DNA from: Ailurus styani
Lineage: Eukaryota > Chordata > Mammalia > Carnivora > Ailuridae
Assembly (NCBI GenBank): GCA_002007465.1
Contig: LNAC01000102.1
Location: 1,665,703 to 1,729,702, forward strand
DNA length: 64,000 bases
Direction: 5' to 3'
Under the pieces are notes generated by a model. That model was not told the origin of the DNA, ran no database searches, and was given only the letters and a program-made list of their open reading frames with translations. Positions 45,163 through 55,752 of this stretch are shown here, in pieces. Positions within the stretch are counted from its first letter, which is position 1; every line of letters begins with the position of its first letter. Position numbers and translations under genes: made by a program.

Positions 45163-45929
45163 TTCTTCTGTCTTTTCCCTTTCTCTTCCTCTATCTTTTG
45201 GAAATTGATCTGCTATTTTGTTGACAAACCTTGGGCATCCAGTCACTTTTTAATTGCTATCCATTTCAGAGACTGTCGTCCAGAAAGGGACCCTCTGGCT
45301 TTCCGTCTATGCTGAATCCATTCTGCTTGATGTCACTATGGTTTAGTTTATTGGTTATCCATTGCTTCTGGAAACTTTCTCCTTATGCAGCTTTCCTGTG
45401 ACTAAAATGTTGTCTCACCTACAAGTCATTTGTATACTTGCTGGGCTGACTTATAAGGACATGCATTGCAGGGTCTGTATCTAAAATTACTTCATGTTCC
45501 CTCAGTCTGCCTGTTATAATGCAAAATAATACAATTTTATCTGTTATATTCCATTTCTTCTTTTGCTTATGGATACCAGTGTTTTTCCTTTATAAAGCAA
45601 ATCTAAAGTAAACCAACTTGCTGGAGGTATGTCTGGTTCATGTTTTAAATGCAATTTAGATTATTTGCCAGATCTATTTTTTCTTTAGTTACTCATGGTT
45701 TTAAAAAAATGTATTTAAGACTTTACTTCTCCCCTCTTGTTTTCCTTATATTTCTATTTTTTAGATCTTTCTTTTCCCATGAATTGAATATTTAGTTGGT
45801 TTATTTTCGTGCTTTCTTTGTTAAACAGTGAAGGCGTAAGGCTCAGTATATACTTTGAGCTCCGTTTGTTTATTATGATTTGCTTCATGGGTCTGTTGAT
45901 TGTAATTAAAGTAGAAGGTCACTTAGATG
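45163..45929. other. Single-copy sequence
   Basis: No gene or repeat recognised. Confidence 0.4.
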
Positions 45930-45945
45930 TCATTTATCCCTTATT

Positions 45946-46145
45946 TTTTTTTTAAAGATTTTATTTATTCATTTGACACAGAGAGAGAGATTACAAGTAG
46001 GCAGAGGCAGGCAGAGAGACAAGGAGAGGAGAAAGCAGGCTCCCTGCTGAGCAGAGAGCCCGATGCAGGCCTTGATCCCAGGACACTGAGATCATAACCT
46101 GAGCCAAAGGCAGCGGCTTTAACCCGCTGAGCCACCCAGGCGCCC
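45946..46145 (-). mobile_element. CAN SINE, young copy
   Basis: Perfect 16-bp target duplication tcatttatcccttatt at 45930-45945 and 46146-46161. Confidence 0.97.
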
Positions 46146-46161
46146 TCATTTATCCCTTATT

Positions 46162-46998
46162 AAATGACTTTTTTTTTTTTCTGCTGTAGCATCCCATCCA
46201 GGTTATCACATTACATTTATTTGTTATATCTTCTTAGGCTCCTCTCGGCTGTGACAGTTTCTCAAGACTTGCTTTATTTTTGGTGACATTGGCCATTTTC
46301 AGGAGTACTAGTCAGGTATATTGTAGGATGTCCCTTTGTTGGAATTGTCTGAACTTTTCCTCTTAATTAGCCAGGTTGTGGGTTTTCAGGAGGAAGATCA
46401 CAGAGGTAAACTGTCATTTTCATTACATTATTTCAAGGTTGCATATTGTCAACATGATTTATGACTGTTGATGTTGACCTTGATCACCTGGCTAAAACAG
46501 TAGTTTTTAGGTTTTTCTACTTTAAACTTATTCTTTTCTTTCTCTTTCCATACTGTACTCTTCGCAAGGAAATTACTATGGGCAGCCTTCCCTTAAGGAC
46601 CCAGTTTTGCTTCCCCTCCGTAGGGTGAAGTTATCTATATAAATTTATTTAGAATTCTTCTGCAAGGGAGATTTATCTTTTCTCCATTGATTAATTAAAT
46701 TAATTAATTAGTATGAACTCATGATATTATATACTTGGGCTATAATCAATAGTACTTAATTTTGTTATTCAAGTTTGGCCTTTTGTTATTCCACTTTGGT
46801 CACTGGAATCTCTTTCAGTTGGCTCTTGTGCCTGTTTGACATGCCCCTATCATTATGGTTTGTCTTTTTTGGGAATACTCCATAGGAACTGATTTTCTGT
46901 CACTACAAGAGTTGACTTTGTATATTTCCTGCTCCAGTCCTAGAATCAGCCATTTCTCTGGTTCATTTTACTGAAAAATGGTATTAGAAACCAAGATC
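46162..46998. other. AT-rich single-copy sequence
   Basis: Holds a small TTAA/ATTA-rich run at about 46688-46711. No gene is seen. Confidence 0.4.
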
Positions 46999-47016
46999 TG
47001 GGCCTTAGGTATTCTT

Positions 47017-47231
47017 TTTTTTCTTTCTTTTTTTAAAGAGTTTATTTATTTATTCACTTCAAGAGAGCGAGTGCGCAAGCACAGGAGCAGTGGGAGAAGA
47101 GGGAGAGGGACAAGCAGACTCATGCTGAGTGTGAAAGCCTGTTGTGGGGCTCCATCCCAAGACTGTGAGATCATGACCTGAGGTGAAAACAAGAGTCAGA
47201 CACTCAACTGGCTGAGCCACCCAGGTGCCCC
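47017..47231 (-). mobile_element. CAN SINE, older subtype with perfect target duplication
   Basis: An 18-bp duplication, tgggccttaggtattctt, lies at 46999-47016 and 47232-47249. The body carries the older 'aagagtcagacactcaactg' variant and 'gagcgagtgcgcaagcacag' in the tract. Confidence 0.96.
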
Positions 47232-47249
47232 TGGGCCTTAGGTATTCTT

Positions 47250-48335
47250 GTTGCTACTAGGATCCCATTGCTTCTAGGCCCCCTCAGCTGACAGAGTATA
47301 TAAATGTATGCATATATACTAACCCACATACTCACACACACACACATATTTCTATATGTAACCAGTAAAATATGAGTTGTTATTGATATCTCAACTCTAA
47401 TACATTATTACATGGATAATTATAGCCTCTTTCCTTTACCTGTCTGTGAATTTCCACTTTGATAGTGAGAAATCTGGCTCCCACCCACTGCCATTCACTT
47501 AGCTAATTATTCAATTACAATATACATGTATGCAGTGTCAGAATTTTTAATCTATACACCCAGCTTTATCAATTCGAGTACAATGCTTATGTGCAGTCCC
47601 TTCTGACTTTAGTTTTACAGATGCCATTCACTTACAAATTTACTCAGGTCAGTAACTTTTTTCCTCACCGCTTTCCAGGAGGTTGCTTTATACATTTGTA
47701 ATAAGTACAGGTAGGTTTTTGTTGCATGTTGCATTCCATCTGAATTATTCCTACTGAAAGAAGGGTGTTGAAGTCTCCAAATATAATAGCAGACTTATTT
47801 CTCCTTGCAGTTCCACATTTATATTTCCTTCCTATTTAAAGTATTTTCCCCAAGCTCAAGATTTATTTTTTGTAGTTCTGTTAGTTGAGGAATTTTAATT
47901 TCACAATTGATGGAAATGGTTCATTTTCAAAGCAAGCTTGCAGATTTGTCAGAAGAAAGAATTTTGTGTCTTATGATAAAATGGGAAACTGAGGCATCTA
48001 GAATCTAGGGTTATTTAAAGAGTCTATGTATGTATAGATATAGGTTTGATTAATCGATCTCCATTATGCCATGCTCAATAGAAATAGCTGCCCCTATTTC
48101 TGAATGGATTGATCTGAATTTACCCTGTTAGAAATTTTAATTAGTTTTAGCATAATGAGGTTTGTGGGGGTACTTGTCGCTCTAAAATTAATGTTCTGTC
48201 ATTTAGCACAAGAATATTTGAAACATTTTGGCATGATGGGAAAATGAAAGTTTTTATTTTAATTCTGGGTCAACTTTCTTAGTTTTGAAGAAAATTTGTG
48301 AAGTCAAAACATTATTGAATTGAAGTGGAATTAAT
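47250..48335. other. AT-rich single-copy sequence
   Basis: A (CA)n run lies at about 47333-47346. No gene is seen. Confidence 0.4.
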
Positions 48336-48347
48336 AAGTGGTATTTG

Positions 48348-48566
48348 TGGAGCACCAGAGTGACTCAGTCCGTTAAGTGGCTGACTCTTGATTTCTGCTA
48401 AGATCATGATCTCAGGGTCATGAGTTGGAGTACTGCCTCTGGCTCAATGCTGGGCATGGAGTCTGCTTAAGATTCTGTCTCTCTCTCTCCCTCTGCCCCT
48501 CCCTTCCCCTCACCTCATGAGGGTTGCATACACTCTGTCTCTCAAAAAAAAAAAATCTTTAAAAAA
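48348..48566 (+). mobile_element. CAN SINE, older subtype
   Basis: Altered head ('gagcaccagagtgactcagt'), 'gctgactcttgatttctgct', a long CT-rich tract and an A-rich tail. Perfect 12-bp target duplication aagtggtatttg at 48336-48347 and 48567-48578. Confidence 0.95.
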
Positions 48567-48578
48567 AAGTGGTATTTG

Positions 48579-49384
48579 ACTTATCTTTATAGTGCTTAGT
48601 GGTCTTCCAAGAATAATGAGAACATATTGACTAATAGAAGATTTAGTGTTTGTGTCAGGTTGGGATTGAAGTACTAACACTGAATAACTGTCTTTTTGTA
48701 AACCCGTGCCCTGATAACAAGACATGTTTTTAAAAGCACATGACTAGTTATAGAATTTTGTGTAAGAGTAGTTCATGAAGGAAGAAAAAAGCAACTTTAA
48801 TGAGTATGAGTTAAGAAAATGACACAGTGAAAGCTCTGATAAGGCATGTAAGATTATGTTGGATTACAAAGACCTCCTTCCCCCTCCTAAATCCCATTTA
48901 TGCTATTTGAGAATCATTAAAAGTATACAGTAATATGCTTATATTACTTAAAATTATATCTATTCAAGAATACTTACCCATTGGGTAGGAAGAGATAGTT
49001 CAAGGTTACGCTGAATAAAATATTACATGGGCTACCTATGTGAAGATTGTCTAAGGCAATAAATGTTAAATACATTTATTTGTCCATCTACATTGGGTCT
49101 CATTTAGCACCAGTGGATGGTGTTAAACTGGATGAAGTTTTCAAAAACAAACAAACAAACAAACAAAAACGCTCAGAAAGATCCTAAAAAATAGGACTAA
49201 AGCATTAAAGAAGTTTTAAATTAGGGTATTAAGGTTATTTGTCAAAAAAACATAGACATGTGTCCCTTACCCATTACTATTGATAAGAATAAGGTAGTTA
49301 AAGGACATATGTACTTTCCATAGAGAATAATTAAAAGTAAAAGATACAGTGGTTGGTGATAGAGAGGAGAGTGGTAGCATCAAC
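48579..49384. other. AT-rich single-copy sequence
   Basis: An (AAAC)n run lies at about 49144-49168. No gene is seen. Confidence 0.4.
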
Positions 49385-49635
49385 AATTACTGAGTGTCTG
49401 TTGTGTTCCAGGTTCTTTAAAAAAATAGCAGCTAATAATAGTTAAACAGTCATTATATTAAATTATTTATGTAGATTATTTCATTTATATAAATATAATA
49501 TTTATAGCCATAACTATAAAGTAAAAGCTACTGTTATCTTCAATCTATGTATGGAAAAAATGATTTCTCACAAAGTTAAGTAACTTTATTGGATTTAAAA
49601 TGCAGACATTTGACTCCAGTGCTCTTAACAGCTGT
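49385..49635 (-). repeat. MIR/L2-type fragment
   Basis: 'attactgagtgtctgttgtg' at left and 'cacaaagttaagtaacttta' with 'ttgactccagtgctcttaac' at right follow reverse MIR order, with an AT-rich expansion between. Confidence 0.7.
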
Positions 49636-49669
49636 GTCAGTTTACATGGATAGCTTATATATTTCTCAA

Positions 49670-49800
49670 AACACATTTGTAGGCTATATTTTTACATTTT
49701 TAGGATGAGAAAATAGGGACTCAGAGATTGAAAAACTTGCCAAGGACCATGTGACTGTAAGTATTTCCTTAGATTTTAAAACCTAGATCTGTAAATTTAG
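49670..49800 (-). repeat. MIR SINE fragment
   Basis: 'ttttaggatgagaaaatagg', 'actcagagattgaaaaactt' and 'gccaaggaccatgtgactgt' are reverse MIR blocks. It is a second copy close to the previous one. Confidence 0.8.
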
Positions 49801-49989
49801 AGAAAATTATTTAATATGGAAGGAAAATACATGTAATTAGAAGGGAAGATTAAGGCATATTTTAGAGAGGAGAAATCTATGTAAAGTGATCACACAGAAG
49901 AATTGTGTGGGTTTTTCGTTTTGTTTTGTTTTTTAGTAAATATCTTCATATTTCAAGATAGTGGCAAGTAGAGAATGATTTAGGAAGTG

Positions 49990-50204
49990 TTTTCAGATTT
50001 CTTATTTATTTATTTTGTATCAAAGAGCTTGGCTTTTGTTTTTTGTTTTACTTTTTTGGATTCCACATTTAAGTGAGATCATACAGTATTTGTCTTTCTC
50101 TTTCTGATTTATGTTACTTAGCATAATGCCTCAAGGTCTACCCATGTTTAAGCAAATGGCAAAGTTTCATTCTTTTTTATGGCTGAATAATATTCCATTG
50201 TAGT
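49990..50204 (-). mobile_element. Old L1 3' fragment
   Basis: Minus-strand match to the ORF2 end and 3' UTR: 'tggctgaataatattccatt' (complement of the conserved 'aatggaatattat' word), 'catgtttaagcaaatggcaa' and 'cacatttaagtgagatcata'. It is separate from and older than the plus-strand L1 at 50741. Confidence 0.85.
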
Positions 50205-50404
50205 AAATTTCTTTTTTTAATACTTAGAGAAAGAATTACAAGTTATATGTTGACATAAATATTAAGTTATATTGTTATAATGTTGATTATTTCTTTATGT
50301 TTTGAGAAATTCCAACAGTCAAATATTTAAAGGAATTTTCAAACAACTGAATATTCTTCCTATCTGTGTTGTTTCTGAGGACAGGAGGTTTTCTTTTCTT
50401 TCTT

Positions 50405-50570
50405 TTTTCCTTAGAGAGAGGGGGAGGGGAGGGACAGAGAGAGAATCTTAAGCAAGCTCCATGCCTAGCACATGAGCCTGGCATGGGACTTGATCTCATG
50501 TCCCTGAGATCATGACCTGCACCGAAATCAAGTGTTGGATGCTCAACCAACTGCGTCACCGAAGTGCCCC
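50405..50570 (-). mobile_element. CAN SINE, old diverged copy
   Basis: 'gagatcatgacctgcaccga' and 'atcaagtgttggatgctcaa' with a weak head ('gcgtcaccgaagtgccc'). No target duplication is clear and the A-tail is largely lost. Confidence 0.9.
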
Positions 50571-50740
50571 AGGTGAAGATTCTCTAAGTGAAAATGCAAG
50601 AGGCATATTTTTGGGTTCAATAGGATTAAAACAAAGACAATGATGGATGAGGCTATATGCAAAGGTAGCTTTGCAGATTGGGTTCCCTTGGAGCAGTCTC
50701 TGAGACATGCAGGGAATTTATTGAAAAGTGTTTTTGGAAA

Positions 50741-51086
50741 CATGTCTATTTGGGTCTTCTGCCCATTTTTTTGGATTATTTTTGGTATTGAATTGTGTAA
50801 GTTCTTTATATATTTTGCATATTAACCCCTTAGTCATGCACTGTTGGTGGAAATGTAAGTTGGCATAGTCACTATGGAAAACAGTTCGGAGTTCCCTCAA
50901 AAAATTAAAAATAGAAATACCATAAAATTCAATAATTCCACTATTGGAAAGTGAAAATTTCTAAAGAAAATGAAAATGCTATATCAAAAAGATACATATA
51001 TTCTTATGTTTATTGCAGTGTTATTTACAATAGCCAGGATATAGAAGCAACCTAAGTTTCCATCAATAGACAAATGGATAAGGAAG

Positions 51087-51141
<55 letters not shown>

Positions 51142-51643
51142 TCTCTTACAATGAAATATTATGTAACCATACAAAAGGATAAGACCTTGCCATTTGTGAC
51201 CACAGGGATGGGCCTAGAGGATATTATGCTAAGTGAAATAAGTCATATTGAGAAAGACAAATACCATATTTCACTCATATGTGGAATCTAAAAACAAAAC
51301 AAAACAAATGAATAAGCAAGCAAAAGCAGAAACAGACCTATAAATACAGAAAAAACAATGATGGTTGCCAGAGGGAAGTGGGGGTAAGGGAATGGGCAAA
51401 ATGGTGAAGAAGTGTGGGAGATATGAACTTCCAGTTAAAGAATGAATAAGACAGGAATAAAAGGTACAGCATAGGGAATGTCATCAATTATATTGTAATA
51501 GTATTGTATGGTGGCAGATGGGAGCTACACTTGTGGTGAGCATAGCATAATGTTGAAATTAGTTAAATCACTATGTTGAATACCCAAAATAATGTAACAT
51601 TGTGTGTCAATTATATTCAAATTAAAAAATTATAAAAAAAAAG
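50741..51643 (+). mobile_element. L1 3' end with 5' inversion (twin-priming structure)
   Basis: Two L1 pieces lie head to head. The piece at 50741-50832 is inverted and reads on the minus strand as ORF2 sequence (IYKELTQFNTK, then KKWAEDPNRH). The piece from about 50839 to 51643 is in plus orientation, starts just downstream in ORF2 ('cactgttggtggaaatg') and ends in an A-rich tail. Both share one target duplication: aaagtgtttttggaaa at 50725-50740 and aaagtgctcttggaaa at 51644-51659 (two mismatches). This is the expected product of twin-primed reverse transcription. Confidence 0.88.
51091..51142. repeat. (CT)n(CA)n microsatellite inside L1
   Basis: About 40 bases of CT followed by CA repeats, at the same ORF2 position where the two larger L1s carry AT-type expansions. 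Confidence 0.93.
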
Positions 51644-51659
51644 AAAGTGCTCTTGGAAA

Positions 51660-52023
51660 GCAGGGAAATTAAAAAGGACTTTACATGAGGAGTTGAATTG
51701 CAATGGAAGCCCAATGGCCCTTCAGAACTGTTTTCAGATGGGCCAGGATCGTTATGCCTTATTAATCCTGTATCTGTCATTGACTGTGGGTATCCTGAAA
51801 TGGGCACTAGTCAAGGCAGCTGTATGCAGCTGAGGCAATCCTCGGAGAAGGCTATTTACTATTAGCCCTCTGGCAGCTGGACATGTCATTCATCGAAGAA
51901 TGTCTGGTAGCACATCACCATGTCCACCATACAAAGTTCCTCATGTCTGGTCATGTTCAAATAGAGTCTTGATGACCATTCACTAGAAAAGCTGAAGAGG
52001 GGAAATTCCTGTTTTGGGGACAG
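51660..52023. other. Single-copy sequence
   Basis: Nothing recognised. Confidence 0.4.
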
Positions 52024-52038
52024 TCATTGCTGTTCTTT

Positions 52039-52243
52039 TTTTTTTTTTTTTTTAAGATTTTATTTATTTATTTGACACAGAGAGATCAGATCACAAGTAG
52101 GCTGAGAAGCAGTCAGAGAGAGAGAGGGGGAAGCAGGCTCCCTGCTGAGCAGAAAGCCCGATGCGGGCCTCGATCCCAGGACCCTGAGATCATGACCTGA
52201 GCCGAAGGCAGAGGCTTTAACCCACTGAGCCACCCAAGCGCCC
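52039..52243 (-). mobile_element. CAN SINE, young copy
   Basis: Perfect 15-bp target duplication tcattgctgttcttt at 52024-52038 and 52244-52258. The poly(T) is long (about 17) and unbroken. Confidence 0.97.
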
Positions 52244-52258
52244 TCATTGCTGTTCTTT

Positions 52259-53045
52259 AAGGCTCCTTCCAACTCTATTTTACTATGAGCCAATAAAAAT
52301 AGAGATGACTTAGTATTATTTAATTTAGCCTTATTAATTTATGAATGGAAATCAAACTCAATGAGACTGATAGAAATTTGATTCAGAATAAGAAAGAAAA
52401 TAGAAAGAAAATAGAAAATAAAAAAATTCTTATTCAAAATAAGAAAGAAAAAACTTCTGTCAAGCTTATAGAATACTTTAGTACCCTTTAACAACAGGTA
52501 ATAAGTAAGACAAGATTAAAGAAGACTATACATTAATGAAATTACTAAACATTGAGAAGACCATTGAAACATTAAGAAGGGACTGACAGGAGCCCTCAGA
52601 ATATACCATATTTAATTTTTCACCATGCAGTGAATATGTCCTACATGATCTAGTAAAAAAAAAAATTAAAAACTAAACATGTATCTTTACCTTTGTAAAT
52701 GTATCAGTTAATACTATTTCTCAAAGTAAAGATGGGGACAAATTTGCAAATTGAAAGTCTTCTATTGAAACTGAAAGACATACCATCCTTTTACTTTGTA
52801 AGAAGATAGGTGAGATATCAATGTTGCCAGTGTAAAACAAAGAAAGTCCCATATGCTTATTTTTTCTAAACCTCCTAACATAGTGATAGAAATGTTTATA
52901 ATGAAATGACTGTGTTAAGAGTTCTTAACAGCAATATTGGGAAAAACCTTAAAAGATAAGTTTTTCTTAAATTGATGATAACATTTCTTATTATGATGGG
53001 GACACCACCAAGTATTTTGCTTGGAGCTTTGCAGTTTGATATCAG
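52259..53045. other. AT-rich single-copy sequence
   Basis: Includes a local A-rich repeat of 'agaaagaaaatagaaa' type at about 52390-52452. No gene is seen. Confidence 0.4.
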
Positions 53046-53056
53046 AAGCAGATTTC

Positions 53057-54314
53057 TGGAAGATAGTTCAAGGTGGTGGAGGAGTAGGAGACCTTAGTTT
53101 TGTCTGGTCCTAGGAATTCCACTAGAGAGCTATCAAATCATTCTGAATACCTGCAAATTCAACCAGAGATCTAAAAGAATAGCTGCAATTCTACAAATAG
53201 AAAGACGATCACTTTCTGCAAGGTAGGAGGTTCAGAGAAGTGAATCTGAGGTGATATATGGGAAAATAAACCACGGGTTGGGGAGGGGGACACTCCAGCA
53301 GCCAGCATAGGAAAGTGATATAGCAGTGGAGTGCAAAATCAGAACTTTTAGAATTCTGCTCTAGTGAGGGACATCCCTGCCTGAAAGGCTCTCAGGTGGT
53401 GAAATGGGGCAGAATCCTAGGTGAGGCAGTGTGGTCTTAGGATCCCCAGGGTAACAAGAAGACCAGGGGTCCCTGAGGGTGGCAGTGTTCCCAGGCATCA
53501 GGTGGGGAAGCTTGCTGCAATGAGCAAAACCAGGAGTGGGCTTGTAGCTCAGGGTTGCCATATACCACGAACTTCCCTGTTGTGGTTGGGTGACTGCTCT
53601 CCAAGCAGGAGCTCAACAAGTGGCAGAACCCTGGTGAGACCCCCCTTCCCTCCCCAAGAGGAGTGGTGCAAGTGCACACTGCAGGAGTTTGCAGGGATTA
53701 GAGACTTGAAACAAGACTTCGTACCTGAAATAAAAACACTCTATCAAAGGCTGGGTGAGCACACAGTGCTGACAGAAACCAGGAAGACAGGAGTGATTGA
53801 CTGCTTTTCCCTGAGAGCACACTGAGGAGTGGGGCCCCAAGCTGTCAGCTCCAGCATTGAAGACTAGGAGGCCGCCATTTTCATTCTCATCTTCTAAAGC
53901 ATCCAGGAAAGCCTTTAAGGAGCAAAAGACATCGAGCAATCTGGAGTAGCTGATTTAACCTGGCCCCCTGGTAAGGGGGGTGCAATTCCACCTGAGGCAA
54001 AGACACCAGAGAATCAGCACAACAGGCCCCTCTCCCAGATCAGCAAGAACATCCATCTAAGACCAGTTAACTGGTCATAGAGAACAGCAAAACTACAGCA
54101 CTTGGGGAAAATAGTATATAGAATTCATGATTTTTTCCTACAACTCTTCAGGCTTTCAATATTTATTTTTTTCTTTCCTTTTTCACTCAATTTCTTATTT
54201 TATCAACTCTTTTTTAAAATCTTTTTAAATTTTCACTTTTACACTTACATTTTATCCTTTCATTGTATTTAATTTTATTTTTGTGTATATATATATAAAT
54301 ATATATATAAATAT

Positions 54315-54362
<48 letters not shown>

Positions 54363-54881
54363 CTNAATATATATATAAATATATATATAAATATAAATAT
54401 ATATATATATTTATATATATATATATATATTCCTTTCCTTACAATTTTGGGATGCAGATTCTTCTAATAAACTGACCAAAATACTCCCAGAATCTAGTGT
54501 ATTGCTCTGTTCTCTTCACCTGTCTGATCATATTCTCCCTCTCTCTCTCTTTTTTTTTGTTAAAGTCTTTTTTAATTTTCATCTTTACTGTTACATTCTA
54601 TCCTTTCAATGTATTTAATTTTATTTTTGTACATGTATAAATTTTTCTTTAGGATCTAGTTTTCTAGCAAAGAGACCAAAATACACACAGGATCCAGTGT
54701 ATTACTCTGTTCTATTCACCTGTCTGATTATATTCTCTTTTTTGTTGTTGTTGTTTTAATTTTTATTTACTTTTTTCTTTAATTTCAAATCTTTTCTGAT
54801 TCCTTAGTATACATTTCTCTGGGGTAGTTGTTGCCATTTTAGTATTTTGTTCTTACATTCACCTATTCTTCTCTGGACAGA
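53057..54881 (+). other. L1 5' UTR
   Basis: The first ~1.05 kb is comparatively GC-rich and would contain the L1 internal promoter; the second ~0.75 kb is T/A-rich. Frames in this part (up to 134 codons on plus, 108 on minus) are non-coding in the L1 family. The AT-rich half contains a diverged tandem pair: 54210-54285 with 54475-54538 is echoed by 54560-54640 with 54675-54738 ('cacctgtctgat' ends both). Confidence 0.85.
54284..54431. repeat. AT microsatellite with one-base gap (N at 54365)
   Basis: Two rounds of the same complex AT repeat are separated by 'tcctn'. Each round has the internal pattern tatataaatataaatatat and ends 'atattcct'. The only ambiguous base in the window is here. Confidence 0.95.
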
Positions 54882-55752
54882 ATGACAAGATGTAAAAACT
54901 CACCTCAAAAAGGAGAACAAGAAGCAGTACTGACTGCCAGGGACCTAATCGGTATGTACATAAGTAAGAGGTCAGAACTAGAGTTCAGAATAATGATTAT
55001 AAAGATATTAGCTGAGCTTGAAAAAAGCTTAAAAGACACTAGAAAATCCCTTACTGGAGAAATAAAAGAACTAAAAGCTAATCAAGTCAAAATCAAAAAG
55101 TCTATTAAAGAGATGCAATCAAAACTGGAGGCTCTAACTGCTAGGATAAATGAGGCAGAAGAGAGAATTAGTGATATAGAAGACCAAATGATGGAGAAAA
55201 ACAAAGCTGAGAAAAAGAGAGAGAAACAACTATTGGATCACAGGGGGAGAATTTGAGAGAGAAGTGATATGATAAAGTGAAATAATATTAGAGTAATTGG
55301 GATCCCAGAAGAAGAGGAAAGAGAGAGACAGGGAAGAAGGTATATTGGAGCAAATTATACCAGAGAACTTCCCTAATCTGGGGAAGGAAGCAGGCATTCA
55401 AGTCCAGGAGGCACAGAGACCCCCTCAAAATCAATAGAGATAGATCAACACCTTGATATATAATAGAGAAACTTGCAAATCTCAGAGTTCAAGGGAAAAT
55501 CCTGAAAGCAGCTTGGGAACGAGGTCCATAACCCACAAGGATAGAAATATTAGACTGGAAGCAGACCTATTCATAGAAGTCTGGCAAGCCAGAAAGGACT
55601 GGCATGCTATATTCAGGGTGCTAAATGAGAAAAATATGCAGCCAAGAATACTTTATCCACTAAGGATGTCATTCAAAATAGAAGGAGAGATAAAAAGCTT
55701 CCAGGATAAACAAATACTAAAAGAATTTATGATTACTAAACCAGCCCTGTAA
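54882..55752 (+). pseudogene. L1 ORF1 (RNA-binding chaperone), broken
   Basis: ORF1p coats L1 RNA as a trimer. The first 124 codons from the ATG at 54882 are intact and show the expected coiled coil (residues ~40-115, repeated E/K/L heptads such as LEKSLKDTRKSLTGEIKELK). A TGA at 55254 then ends the frame. The middle RNA-recognition part (55257-55450) survives only as fragments; reading it needs frame changes. The C-terminal domain is recognisable in the frame ending at 55752: IRLEADLFIEVWQARKDW, NMQPRILYPLRMSF and EGEIKSFQDKQILKEF. The total span of about 290 codons is near the usual length, so it decayed by point mutation and small indels, not by large deletion. Confidence 0.9.

Noticed and set aside
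49990..50832. One inverted L1 spanning 49990-50832
   Set aside because: The piece at 49990-50204 is more diverged, covers the L1 3' end and lies outside the target duplication at 50725-50740, so it is a separate older insertion.
53421..53939. Overlapping frames of 134 (plus) and 108 (minus) codons as genes
   Set aside because: They fall in the L1 5' UTR, which is non-coding in this family; the openness reflects GC-richer composition.
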